Source: Candidatus Gastranaerophilales bacterium (GTDB lineage: Bacteria; Cyanobacteriota; Vampirovibrionia; Gastranaerophilales; Gastranaerophilaceae). Taken from it: DNA of 36,537 nucleotides. Both the position numbers and the translations under genes were made by a program. Below, one piece after another: positions 25,694 through 33,836 of the stretch. The stretch is from the NCBI GenBank assembly GCA_944326515.1, contig CALVEI010000016.1:1-36537 (forward strand), read 5' to 3'. Under the pieces are notes generated by a model that had not been told where the DNA came from, did no database searches, and saw only the letters and a program-made list of their open reading frames with translations. Positions within the stretch are counted from its first letter, which is position 1. Every line of letters begins with the position of its first letter.

Positions 25694-26434
25694 ATGCAAA
25701 ATTATCCACTAGGATATCAGCCATATACGCAAGTACAGAGTATGCCTACATCAACAGGCAATACTTCAGGTGCTACTTTTAACATTGGAACAGGAACGCC
25801 GGGTTCAATACCAACTAACGCAAGCGGAGTTACAATTAACATTATAGGTGCATCAGTTAACCCTAATGGAGCAAACATCTATAATAACAATGGAACCCCC
25901 CAAGCACCTGCTCCTGCACAAGCATACGACAAAACTTATTACACAATGAATCAACCAAAATACAATATGCCACCTACTGTACCTGTTGCAGCATCTTCAT
26001 TAAATAATGACAAGGCAAAAACAGAAGCAAAACCCAAAAAGGATATAGTTTTACTAACAGACGATTATATAAAAACTCTTGAAAATTACATAAGAAATGA
26101 TAACCCAGAAATAAAACTGATGGGTGCAAAAGAACTAATGAAACGTTTTAGAGAAGATGAATCAAGAAAAAATGATCCAGCTTTAACTGCGTTACTGAAC
26201 CTTTTGTTACAAAGTAAATACTCAAGTGTAAAAATGATTGGCACAGGTATCCTTGAAAACGGATGGGCACAAGGTGATGCTTTAACGCAACAATTATTAT
26301 CACAAATTCAACAATCTGACTCAGGTTACGGATTAGATGCTCTTGATGCAGCTAAAGCTGCTCTTAAAACAGCAGGACAAACAGTAAAAGTAGAAGACAA
26401 CAATCCTCCAAAAAATAAAACAGATAAGAAATAA
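25694..26434 (+). CDS. Unknown protein, disordered N-half and helical C-half
   Basis: 246 residues. Residues 1 to about 115 are low complexity, rich in Asn, Thr, Gly, Pro and Ala (NTSGATFNIGTGTPGSIPT, APAPAQAYDKTYYTMNQPKY). From about 118 on the chain is helical and HEAT-like (LTDDYIKTLENYIRNDNPEI, KNDPALTALLNLLLQSKYSS, GLDALDAAKAALKTAG), ending in a lysine-rich tail. AAGGTG SD. No signal peptide. It is followed after 10 bases by a second orphan, so the two are probably one unit. I do not recognise the family. Confidence 0.75.
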   Translation: MQNYPLGYQPYTQVQSMPTSTGNTSGATFNIGTGTPGSIPTNASGVTINIIGASVNPNGANIYNNNGTPQAPAPAQAYDKTYYTMNQPKYNMPPTVPVAASSLNNDKAKTEAKPKKDIVLLTDDYIKTLENYIRNDNPEIKLMGAKELMKRFREDESRKNDPALTALLNLLLQSKYSSVKMIGTGILENGWAQGDALTQQLLSQIQQSDSGYGLDALDAAKAALKTAGQTVKVEDNNPPKNKTDKK

Positions 26435-26444
26435 GTGAACAAAT

Positions 26445-26885
26445 ATGAATAAGTGGAACATAGCAGCAAAAGTAGCAGGAACACTAACAGCAGGCATGGT
26501 TTTATACAACGCGCACGATGTTGGCAAAAAACACGCAGCCGAAAATATAAAAATCAGATCATCAGAAAGATTGACTGACTTATTTACTCGTTCAAGAAAA
26601 ATGGACGATAGAAATATCACAACAAGCAGACTTAAAGACTGGTATTTCAGAAGCAATGCTGACTGGAGTTTACCTGATAAGATAAATGGTTTCACTGGAT
26701 ATATTTCAGGGGCTTTTAATCAAATGGCAATGGATATAGTTCCTGCTGCATTAGCGACTGGTGCATTAGTGAGCAAAAAATTATCAAAAGTATTTACAAT
26801 TGGACTTTTATTATACGGAATAAAATATCTAGTATGTGATGTTATCGATATAGGAAGAGTAAATCACCTTAAATCAGACATTTAA
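26445..26885 (+). CDS. Unknown small, probably membrane-associated protein
   Basis: 146 residues. It has a weakly hydrophobic start (IAAKVAGTLTAGMVLYNAHDVGKKHA, 6-31) and two C-terminal hydrophobic stretches (about 93-108, MDIVPAALATGALVSK, and 115-132, VFTIGLLLYGIKYLVCDV) separated by a lysine pair, which suggests a hairpin in the membrane. The middle is polar with tryptophans. No SD is evident; it may be coupled to the preceding gene, which ends 10 bases upstream. Its last 12 bases overlap the end of the convergent cyclo-ligase gene. Confidence 0.65.
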   Translation: MNKWNIAAKVAGTLTAGMVLYNAHDVGKKHAAENIKIRSSERLTDLFTRSRKMDDRNITTSRLKDWYFRSNADWSLPDKINGFTGYISGAFNQMAMDIVPAALATGALVSKKLSKVFTIGLLLYGIKYLVCDVIDIGRVNHLKSDI

Positions 26886-27422
26886 ATGAGTTATTCCGTC
26901 TTCTGTAATTAAATAGTCAACCTTCACATCATGTTTTTCTGTAGGGATTTTATCAAAAACAAGACGCGAACTAATGGGAACTGCTTTAGTTATATTTGGA
27001 TATTTAGCTAAAAATCTATCGTAAAAACCTTTACCGTAACCGAGCCTGTACCCTTTTTTGTCTACAGCAAGAGCAGGCAAAAACACTAAATCAATAAAAT
27101 CAGCGTGTTGAAATTTTGCACCAAAAGGTTCTTTAATGGCGAACTTACCTTCATAAAAGCCCTTTTTCTGATCATATTTTGCTATTAGTAAATCGTCACC
27201 AACAACACAAGGGAAATAATAATTATGAGACTCGTCATCTAAAAGCTCTAAAAGAGAAATCTCAAAATTTAGTGGATAAAATATTAAAACATTATTTGCT
27301 AATGAAAAGGTTTTCCATTTCATTATTTGCTCACAAATAGACTTTGACAATGTCAACGTATCAATACTTTTACGTATATTTTTGCAATTGTTTCTTAGTA
27401 TTATTTTTTCTTCAAAAATCAT
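26874..27422 (-). CDS. 5-formyltetrahydrofolate cyclo-ligase
   Basis: 182 residues. The family signature is LPALAVDKKGYRLGYGKGFY followed by DRFL (about 115-138), which holds the ATP/folate-binding G-Y-G-x-G-x-Y-D. KNCRKSIDTLTLSKSICE-type N-terminal helices precede the Rossmann-like core. The enzyme converts 5-formyl-THF to 5,10-methenyl-THF with ATP, which salvages a dead-end folate. It lies alone on the - strand and overlaps the end of the upstream + gene by 12 bases. Confidence 0.93.
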   Translation of the reverse strand: MIFEEKIILRNNCKNIRKSIDTLTLSKSICEQIMKWKTFSLANNVLIFYPLNFEISLLELLDDESHNYYFPCVVGDDLLIAKYDQKKGFYEGKFAIKEPFGAKFQHADFIDLVFLPALAVDKKGYRLGYGKGFYDRFLAKYPNITKAVPISSRLVFDKIPTEKHDVKVDYLITEDGITHLNV

Positions 27423-27468
27423 AACAACAAATAATTATACAGTAATATCACACAATCGCATATACACC

Positions 27469-27497
27469 TTTACATAGATGTAATTTAACATTATAAT
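27469..27497 (+). promoter_or_regulatory. Promoter of the XRE-cobO pair
   Basis: TTTACA (27469-27474), a 17-base spacer, TATAAT (27492-27497). A second -10-like TATACT at 27516-27521 is only six bases before the ATG but has no matching -35. Confidence 0.55.
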
Positions 27498-27527
27498 AAA
27501 TCGAAATAGGCTATATATACTAATAAA

Positions 27528-27878
27528 ATGAATAGAAAAGAATTAAGTAAAAAATTGAAACTTGCAAGGATAGAATCCGGACTAAAGCAAGAAGAAATTG
27601 CAGAACTCATGAACCTTCCTATATCTGGGATTTCAGTAATAGAGAAAGGAACTCGTAAAGTTGATGTGTTGGAATTGATTAAATTTGCTGAGTTTTATTC
27701 TAAACCAATTGAATGGTTTTTTAGAGAAGATAACCAAACAAACTCAAGAAGATGGTATGATAAGGATGAAAAATTAGCAGAAGCACTCTATTTGTTACAA
27801 AAAGCACCAATTAAATATCAAAAGAGCTGTGCTTGTGCAATAATAGGTTTTCTTAAAGAAAGCGGACTTATCAAATAA
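27528..27878 (+). CDS. XRE-family helix-turn-helix regulator
   Basis: 116 residues. A Cro/C1-type HTH spans about 4-58 (LSKKLKLARIESGLKQEEIA, then LMNLPISGISVIEKGTRKVD, then LIKFAEFYSKPIEWFF). The C-terminal half (60-116) is helical with a double cysteine (KSCACAIIGFL) and no recognised sensor domain. Its stop overlaps the cobO start by one base (TAATG), so the two are translated together; it may control cobalamin-related genes, or its own promoter. There is no SD in the leader. Confidence 0.88.
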   Translation: MNRKELSKKLKLARIESGLKQEEIAELMNLPISGISVIEKGTRKVDVLELIKFAEFYSKPIEWFFREDNQTNSRRWYDKDEKLAEALYLLQKAPIKYQKSCACAIIGFLKESGLIK

Positions 27879-28462
27879 TGAATTCATCAAACTACGATGC
27901 AAACAAATTGTATAATCCAGAGTTTTCACAACACGGATATATTCAAGTTTACACAGGTAACGGAAAAGGGAAAACAACAGCTTCGTTAGGTCTTGCAATG
28001 AGAGCACTTGGTCGAGGATGGAAAGTGCTTATCGTAATGTTTACCAAAGGCGGTAATGACTATGGAGAGCTGATTTCCTTTTCACAACTTTGTCCACAAA
28101 TGAAAGACAACGTAAAAATTGTACAAGCTGGATTGGACAGAATTGTTTATTCGAAAAACATAAAAGAAGAAGACAAAAAGCTAATTCAAGAGGGATGGCA
28201 AACAGCTAAGGAAGCAATAAAAAATGACAAATACCAACTCATTATTCTGGATGAAGCTAATATCGCAATAGATCTTGACTGTATAAAGCTCACGGATATG
28301 GTTGAAACACTAAAAAATAAGCCACAAGATATGGAAATAGTTCTAACTGGGCGTAATGCAAAAAAAGAAGTCATAGATATTGCTGATTTAGTTTCAGAGA
28401 TTATCCCAGTAAAACATTATTGGGACAAAGGAATAAAAGCGCGTAAAGGAATAGAATTTTAA
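27878..28462 (+). CDS. cobO: Cob(I)yrinic acid a,c-diamide adenosyltransferase (CobO/BtuR)
   Basis: 194 residues. The P-loop TGNGKGKTTASLGLAMRALG (26-45) and the IQVYTGNGKGKTT start are the CobO/CobA/BtuR signature, with YQLIILDEAN (about 123-132) as Walker B and VLTGRNAKKEVIDIADLVSE near the C-terminus. It adds the 5'-deoxyadenosyl group to corrinoids to make coenzyme B12. No other cobalamin gene is in the window. Isolation points to corrinoid salvage or to synthesis genes elsewhere. It is coupled by one-base overlap to the XRE gene. Confidence 0.95.
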   Translation: MNSSNYDANKLYNPEFSQHGYIQVYTGNGKGKTTASLGLAMRALGRGWKVLIVMFTKGGNDYGELISFSQLCPQMKDNVKIVQAGLDRIVYSKNIKEEDKKLIQEGWQTAKEAIKNDKYQLIILDEANIAIDLDCIKLTDMVETLKNKPQDMEIVLTGRNAKKEVIDIADLVSEIIPVKHYWDKGIKARKGIEF

Positions 28463-28525
28463 TATTGCTATTTTACGATATTTGACATAAATTATATATA
28501 TAATTAGAGGATTAAGGAGAAGAAT

Positions 28526-28780
28526 ATGGCGCAACAATTTCCCCCACAGCAATATAAAACAAGATTAGCACTTTTAGTATTTTTAAAAGGCGCTTCAGCT
28601 CCAATGGTATTATATTTTGAAGATCCTAAAGCTGTTTTTGATGAAATTTTGCCTTTAATAAGAACCCAATCTACAGTAGGCAAATTAATTGAAAAAGATG
28701 CAACAGGCCCAATAAAAAAAGTTGCAATTATGTCTAATCAAATTGCATCAATAGCACTGCAAGAAGAAGTTTGTCAATAA
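28526..28780 (+). CDS. Unknown 84-aa protein
   Basis: 84 residues with a strong AAGGAG SD. The predicted pattern is beta strands around a helix: TRLALLVFLKGASAPMVLYF, DPKAVFDEILPLIRTQ, then IKKVAIMSNQIASIALQEE. It has no Cys pairs and no signal peptide. The final IMSNQIASIALQEE reads like the edge strand of a small nucleotide- or RNA-binding barrel, but I recognise no family. It is 13 bases upstream of the 706-aa HerA-like gene and is probably in the same unit. A consensus-like TTGACA lies at 28482-28487, but no -10 is correctly spaced. Confidence 0.75.
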   Translation: MAQQFPPQQYKTRLALLVFLKGASAPMVLYFEDPKAVFDEILPLIRTQSTVGKLIEKDATGPIKKVAIMSNQIASIALQEEVCQ

Positions 28781-28793
28781 CAATGGTAATTAA

Positions 28794-30914
28794 ATGAAAT
28801 TAGTTGAAATAAAAAACAGTCTAGCAAAACTATACTACGAACCACTTGATTTTCCACTTGTCATATCAGACTTTTTAACAATAGATGATGGAAATCAAAA
28901 AATTCTTTCACAAGTTGTTTCTATAGAATCAACTACAAAGGAAGATACAAATTGCGCAATATTAAAATTTTCACTTGATTTAGATGACTCTAATTCACAT
29001 AGCACCTATAGCGGTTATGTACCAGCATTAGATGCAATAGTATCAAAAACGAAACCATCTATATTACAGGATATATTTTGCTCAGCACCTTGTTCAATAA
29101 AAGTAGGGTCTCTAACAAATTCTTCAAAACTTGAACTTAAATTGAATGCACAAATACTTGACAAATTTTTATATATACAAGCAGATAGACAAGAAGAAAC
29201 AGAGCTTATTCTAAAGAAAATTTCAAATTTTAACAATAATGAAAATAAAAAGACTCTTATTGTTGACTATAAAGACATATTAGAATATGAAAATGTAAAT
29301 ATAGTTACACTTGGCCAAGATCTTAAATTGCCTGTAAATAATGATATACTAAATTACATATACGAAAATGACCTTAATGGTTTAACAATTGAGCAAAAAA
29401 CAATCGTACAAGACATACTGTTAGAAATCCAAGAATACATAAACACTCTTGAAGACGGATACATTCCTTTCAATACTCTTTTGGATGTAGTAAATGGTGT
29501 TTACGAAACAGACAAATCAACAGGCATTATCCTTCTAAGAAATAAATTGTTAAAATACCAACAGCTTGGAATATTTGCATCAAATCCAGAAGAAATCAAT
29601 GCGCTTTACGATTCATTGAAAGAAAATACAGTTACTGTTCTTGATTTATCTAAAACAGATATTAACTGGCAAAAAGAGGCTACTTTATTTGCCTTGCAAA
29701 ACATAGACGAACCATTCTATGTAATAAATGAAGTTAATGACGAAATTACAGATGAAAAAATAGTAAATGAGCTATACAAAAACGAATACATAAAACCAAT
29801 TATTGCATCAGATTATGAATCAACAAATGCAGTAAAAATCAAATCATTCGCTAAAAATTTAATTTTGTTTAAACCAGAACAACAACAAAAAGCTGCAGCA
29901 AGTTATAACTCATTCTTAATGAAACTTGCTCCTTCTGAATTTATTGTATCAGGAGAAACTACTTACTATACCCCATTAATTGTACAAAAACTACCTGAAC
30001 AATTGACACAAGAAAAAACATTGCCACTTCATAATACAAATTTAGTTGAAGAACTTTCTGTAATAGATGAAGGAAATCAAGATAGTGATTTGGCAGAGTT
30101 ATTAACTTCTGACGAAGAAATCCCTGCTATCCAAGAGTACGATGAAGGCGTTAATACTCAGGAAGAAAATGAAGAAGACTACGAAAATCACGAAGATATT
30201 AGCGAAATAAAAACGATTTTTGACGAATCAGTTGAACAAGAAATAGCGCAAGATGTCGACAGAATGTTCACTGCAGAAGGCATAACAGAAGATTTACCTG
30301 ATGTAGAACTTGATACATTAACAGATTATTCAGAAAATGATCAAGATCAATTAATTGAAGAAGATGATGATATAGAGGAAGCTAATACAATATCAGACAG
30401 TGACCTTGATATACTTGAACAACTTAGTGACACAGAAGTCACCATAAAAGATAACGTAGAAGAAAACAACAATATAGAAACACCGAATTACAGTCAACTT
30501 GAATTAGAAGAAGAACAAGACACGTCAATTCCAGAATTAATTCAAGAAGATGATACATTGGATGAACTAGAGCCGCTTGAGGACATTGATGATTCAGAAA
30601 CAGGAATATTGGGAGATTCTGACTCAGTCGCTCTAGATTTACCAACACAAGAGTCGATACAAGAAAATATACTAGAAAATCTTACAGAAAACGACTCTAT
30701 TCCGAGTGTCCCAATATATCAACCTGAATACACAGCAAAATCAAAAGATGGGTTGAATATTACCGAAGGGAATATTGTCTATCACGAAAAATATGGAAAA
30801 GGCGTTGTTGAAGAGCTCTTCAACTATGGAAAAAGAACTCTTTGTTCAATACAATTTGACAATGTAGGTCGTAGGCTTTTAGATCCAAATCTAGCAGAAC
30901 TTAAGCAAATGTAG
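28794..30914 (+). CDS. HerA-like protein lacking a P-loop, with acidic linker and Tudor-like end
   Basis: 706 residues in three parts. Residues 1 to about 400 follow the order of a HerA/DUF87-type hexameric ATPase. A beta-barrel N-terminus (ISDFLTIDDGNQKILSQVVS, 24-43) comes first. Where the P-loop should be there is FLYIQADRQEETELILKKI (125-143) with no GxxxxGK[ST]. Then come TVTVLDLSK (279-287), a Walker-B-like FYVINEVND (308-316), IKPIIASDYES (333-343) where HerA has its sensor strand, and a final FIVSGETTYYTPLIVQKL (383-400). About 240 very acidic, low-complexity residues follow. The C-terminal about 50 residues (NITEGNIVYHEKYGKGVVEE, then SIQFDNVGRRLLDP) match the Tudor-like end of PcrA/UvrD, which contacts RNA polymerase. 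The HerA relation is my inference from motif order. Confidence 0.6.
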   Translation: MKLVEIKNSLAKLYYEPLDFPLVISDFLTIDDGNQKILSQVVSIESTTKEDTNCAILKFSLDLDDSNSHSTYSGYVPALDAIVSKTKPSILQDIFCSAPCSIKVGSLTNSSKLELKLNAQILDKFLYIQADRQEETELILKKISNFNNNENKKTLIVDYKDILEYENVNIVTLGQDLKLPVNNDILNYIYENDLNGLTIEQKTIVQDILLEIQEYINTLEDGYIPFNTLLDVVNGVYETDKSTGIILLRNKLLKYQQLGIFASNPEEINALYDSLKENTVTVLDLSKTDINWQKEATLFALQNIDEPFYVINEVNDEITDEKIVNELYKNEYIKPIIASDYESTNAVKIKSFAKNLILFKPEQQQKAAASYNSFLMKLAPSEFIVSGETTYYTPLIVQKLPEQLTQEKTLPLHNTNLVEELSVIDEGNQDSDLAELLTSDEEIPAIQEYDEGVNTQEENEEDYENHEDISEIKTIFDESVEQEIAQDVDRMFTAEGITEDLPDVELDTLTDYSENDQDQLIEEDDDIEEANTISDSDLDILEQLSDTEVTIKDNVEENNNIETPNYSQLELEEEQDTSIPELIQEDDTLDELEPLEDIDDSETGILGDSDSVALDLPTQESIQENILENLTENDSIPSVPIYQPEYTAKSKDGLNITEGNIVYHEKYGKGVVEELFNYGKRTLCSIQFDNVGRRLLDPNLAELKQM

Positions 30915-30919
30915 TCTTA

Positions 30920-30948
30920 TTGATTGATAGACTTACAAATAATAATAT
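30920..30948 (+). promoter_or_regulatory. Probable fliS promoter
   Basis: TTGATT (30920-30925), a 17-base spacer, TAATAT (30943-30948). An imperfect dyad ATGCTAAGT-TAG-ACTTAAGCAT (30947-30968) lies directly downstream. The ribosome site region ATTGGAAG lies inside a possible TTGG/CCAA mini-hairpin before the ATG. Confidence 0.4.
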
Positions 30949-30984
30949 GCTAAGTTAGACTTAAGCATAATTGGAAGTTGCCAA

Positions 30985-31473
30985 ATGAACCCATATTTAA
31001 AACAATATAAACAAACACAAATGGATACAGCGCCAAAAGAAGAGATATTGCTAATGCTCTATGATGGTGCAGTAAGATTTCTAAACCTGGCCAAAGAAGG
31101 CTTTGCAGAAAAAAACATTGAAAAACAACATAATAATATCGTCAAAGTACAAAATATTATCACTGAGTTTGAAACATCTCTTGACAGAGAAGCTGGTGGT
31201 GAGTTTGCACAGAATTTGTTAAATCTATACGAATTTATGAGCAACCAGCTATTTATTGCAAACGTAAAAAAAGATGAACAAGCTTTAGACATAGTGATAA
31301 AGCATATGACAGCATTAAGAGATACCTGGAGAGAAGCAATAAAGAATTTTAAAAAAGCTGGAAACACTCTTAATAGTAATGATTTAGACAAATATGATCA
31401 CATGCAAACACAAGAATACACTGATGAAGATGACGATGAAGATGAATCATCAATTGGGGAATATATAGTATGA
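30985..31473 (+). CDS. fliS: FliS, flagellin export chaperone
   Basis: 162 residues. The N-terminus MNPYLKQYKQTQMDTAPKEE and ILLMLYDGAVRFLNLAKEGF are the FliS signature, followed by the four-helix bundle with FAQNLLNLYEFMSNQLFIAN and the ending HMTALRDTWREAI. FliS binds the C-terminus of flagellin and prevents early polymerisation. The usual length is about 125-135; here about 30 residues of acidic tail (DEDDDEDESS) are added. Its stop overlaps the next gene by four bases (ATGA). Confidence 0.95.
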   Translation: MNPYLKQYKQTQMDTAPKEEILLMLYDGAVRFLNLAKEGFAEKNIEKQHNNIVKVQNIITEFETSLDREAGGEFAQNLLNLYEFMSNQLFIANVKKDEQALDIVIKHMTALRDTWREAIKNFKKAGNTLNSNDLDKYDHMQTQEYTDEDDDEDESSIGEYIV

Positions 31474-31838
31474 GCTTAGATTTAGATAATCTGGAATTAG
31501 TATACAAAAAATATTATGAGATATCTCTACAAATAAGAGAATTTATAGACAGAAAGTTATATAATGAGATTGCAGCACTTATCAGCAAAAAGGAAATAAT
31601 TTTCCAAGAATCACAAATATATGCCAAAAGGATTCAAGAGACAAATGAAGATGCTAGCATACTTGCTCCTCTTTGTAAATTGATACATAACCAAGAAAAA
31701 GAAAACATTGCGCTATTAACAGCAATTAAAAATGATATAAAAGAAGAAATGTGTAAAGTTAATAAGAACACAAAATTAGCAAAAGCTTATGCACTTTCTG
31801 AAAAAAAACAAGGCAGTATATTGGATTTTAGTGAATGA
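31470..31838 (+). CDS. FliT/FlgN-like flagellar chaperone
   Basis: 122 residues, all helical and charged (YYEISLQIREFIDRKLYNEI, AALISKKEIIFQESQIYAKR, NEDASILAPLCKLIHNQEKE). It lacks a strong signature, but size, helical content and position directly after fliS with a four-base overlap are typical of FliT or FlgN, which chaperone FliD or FlgK/FlgL. fliD itself is at 12559-14025. It also overlaps the following metal exporter gene by four bases (ATGA). Confidence 0.65.
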   Translation: MSLDLDNLELVYKKYYEISLQIREFIDRKLYNEIAALISKKEIIFQESQIYAKRIQETNEDASILAPLCKLIHNQEKENIALLTAIKNDIKEEMCKVNKNTKLAKAYALSEKKQGSILDFSE

Positions 31839-32746
31839 AAGTCAATTTACTATATAATAAAAAAATAGCAGCACTAATCTCTGTAGCATCAAACTTATCA
31901 CTCATAATAATGAAACTAATTACAGGTTTTGTTACTGGTAGTGTGAGTATCATATCCGAAGCAATACACTCTGCGAGCGACTTACTAGCATCGATTATAG
32001 CTTTTTTTGCAGTCAACAAAGCGGATAAACCAGCAGATAAAGACCACCCATTCGGACACGGAAAATATGAAGATGTTGCAGGCTTTGTAGAAGGCAGCCT
32101 TATAATATTAGCATCTATATACATTATCATTGAAGTTGTGAAAAAACTAAGCGGAGAAGTCCAACCTGTTGAAAATTCTTTTGCAGGAATAATAGTTATG
32201 GGGGTTTCTGTTTTAGTAAACATTATTGTAAGCAGTTATTTGTTTAAGGTTGCAAAAATAACTGACTCAATAGCGATATATTCGGACGCTGAACACTTAA
32301 GAACTGACATATACTCATCACTAACAGTACTAGTAGGTCTTATAATTATTAAATACACAGGTTTACACATCATTGACGCAATAATAGCCACAATTGTTGC
32401 TATGGTGATAATGAACGCAGGTTACAAAATTTGTAAGCAAACAATGAATGATATTCTTGACAGTTCACTACCTCAAAAAGATATCGATATAATAAACAAA
32501 ATAATAAAAAATTATATAAAACACGGTATTACTTGCATAAAAGATATCAAAACAAGAAGATCCGGCAAAGACAAAGAAGTAAACATGACTTTACTTGTAG
32601 ATGGAAACTTAACAGTAAATTCAGCACATGAAATTTGTGACAAAATAGAAAACGAAATAGAATCAAATCTAGGAAATAGCAAGATAATAATACATATCGA
32701 ACCAATGAAAGAATGTTGTGCTTCTTGCAAAAAAAATGAGCTATAA
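31835..32746 (+). CDS. Cation diffusion facilitator (CDF) metal exporter
   Basis: 303 residues. Six membrane helices are followed by a C-terminal cytoplasmic domain. The metal site is HxxxD/HxxxD: H45 and D49 in SEAIHSASDLL, and H154 and D158 in SDAEHLRTDIY, spaced as in YiiP; two histidines suggest zinc rather than iron selectivity. KDHPFGHGKYEDVAGFVEG (69-87) is the conserved loop. CDF proteins exchange Zn2+ (or Co, Fe, Mn) for protons. The C-terminus ends in an extra cysteine cluster (KECCASCKKNEL), a possible metal-sensing or metal-binding addition. It overlaps the flagellar chaperone gene by four bases and is followed after 13 bases by the cyclase. Confidence 0.95.
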   Translation: MKVNLLYNKKIAALISVASNLSLIIMKLITGFVTGSVSIISEAIHSASDLLASIIAFFAVNKADKPADKDHPFGHGKYEDVAGFVEGSLIILASIYIIIEVVKKLSGEVQPVENSFAGIIVMGVSVLVNIIVSSYLFKVAKITDSIAIYSDAEHLRTDIYSSLTVLVGLIIIKYTGLHIIDAIIATIVAMVIMNAGYKICKQTMNDILDSSLPQKDIDIINKIIKNYIKHGITCIKDIKTRRSGKDKEVNMTLLVDGNLTVNSAHEICDKIENEIESNLGNSKIIIHIEPMKECCASCKKNEL

Positions 32747-32759
32747 GTACAATTAACAT

Positions 32760-33836
32760 ATGAATAAAAAGAATTTATTGTTAATTTTCATAATTTCGTT
32801 TTTGAGCGTAATATACACAGTTAATAACTTTTGTTATGAATACTTTGATAAAAAAATAGATACATATTTATTAAATAGATCAAAGATAGAAAAACAACAT
32901 AACAATCGCCCAATAATAAATAATAAGAAATTAACAAAACACATTCGACTAATTACATCCATAGCTTTTTCAGTAATTTTATTTATAATTATTGTGACAT
33001 TTTCGCCAATAGCATCGAAAATATACACAATATTCTTTATAATTGCTTATCTTATTTCATATAAAATTGCACTTAATCACATAGTATTTTTAAATATTAC
33101 TGGAATAATAATATCAATATTAGCAACAATAGCATTTGCTAATGCATACAAACACATTTTTAAAGAAAATGTAGATAAAAAGATAGAAAATATACTAAGC
33201 AAATATATTTCCAAAGATATCAAAAACAAAATCTTAAAAAACGCAGCAGCTACAGAACTAGGAGGCAAAAGAGCAGAAATAACAATAATGTTTGCCGATA
33301 TAAGGGGCTTTACCTCTCTTTCTGAAACAAGAAAAGCAGAAGAGGTATCGCAACTTTTAAATGAATACTTTAGCGAACTTGAGCCGATAATAAACAAATA
33401 TAAAGGAGTAATTAATAAATTTATAGGAGATGCTGTACTTGTAGTATTTGGTGACCCGACACCAGACAAATTCCATACGAAAAACGCAGTAAAATGCGCT
33501 TATGAACTAAGAAACAAAGTTAAAGAAATAAAACAAAGATGGATAGAAGAAGGCAAACCTAAAATAGATATAGGTATAGGTATAAACACAGGAGAAGCTT
33601 TTATTGGTAACGTTGGTACAGAAAATAGATTTGAGTACACTGTCATTGGCGATGCAGTCAACATTGCGAGCAGAATAGAAGACTATAACAAAATATATAA
33701 AACACACATTCTCATAAGCGAAAATACTTATAACAAAATATCTCAAATAGTTGACGTCATAAAAATCAGAGAAGTTTCCATTAAAGGAAAAAGCAAAAAA
33801 ATAAACATTTATGAAGTTTTAAGAATTACAGAATAA
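32760..33836 (+). CDS. Class IIIb nucleotidyl cyclase with truncated CHASE2-type membrane part
   Basis: 358 residues. The N-terminal half has four predicted membrane helices (about 5-22, 63-80, 84-101, 108-128), then a short linker (KKIENILSKYISKDIKNKIL) and the catalytic domain (about 165-358). Metal-binding aspartates are D180 (MFADIRGF) and D224 (KFIGDAVLVVFGD), the base-recognition residues are K220 and T294 (EYTVIGD), and the transition-state pair is N301 and R305 (VNIASR). Threonine at 294 places it in class IIIb, which makes cAMP and is often bicarbonate-responsive. In CHASE2 cyclases the loop between helices 1 and 2 is a large periplasmic sensor; here it is only about 40 residues. Its stop overlaps the recG ATG by one base. 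Confidence 0.92.
   Translation: MNKKNLLLIFIISFLSVIYTVNNFCYEYFDKKIDTYLLNRSKIEKQHNNRPIINNKKLTKHIRLITSIAFSVILFIIIVTFSPIASKIYTIFFIIAYLISYKIALNHIVFLNITGIIISILATIAFANAYKHIFKENVDKKIENILSKYISKDIKNKILKNAAATELGGKRAEITIMFADIRGFTSLSETRKAEEVSQLLNEYFSELEPIINKYKGVINKFIGDAVLVVFGDPTPDKFHTKNAVKCAYELRNKVKEIKQRWIEEGKPKIDIGIGINTGEAFIGNVGTENRFEYTVIGDAVNIASRIEDYNKIYKTHILISENTYNKISQIVDVIKIREVSIKGKSKKINIYEVLRITE

Noticed and set aside
27516..27530. Leaderless start for the XRE gene from TATACT six bases before the ATG
   Set aside because: There is no -35 for that -10, while TTTACA-N17-TATAAT just upstream is a complete promoter giving a short leader.
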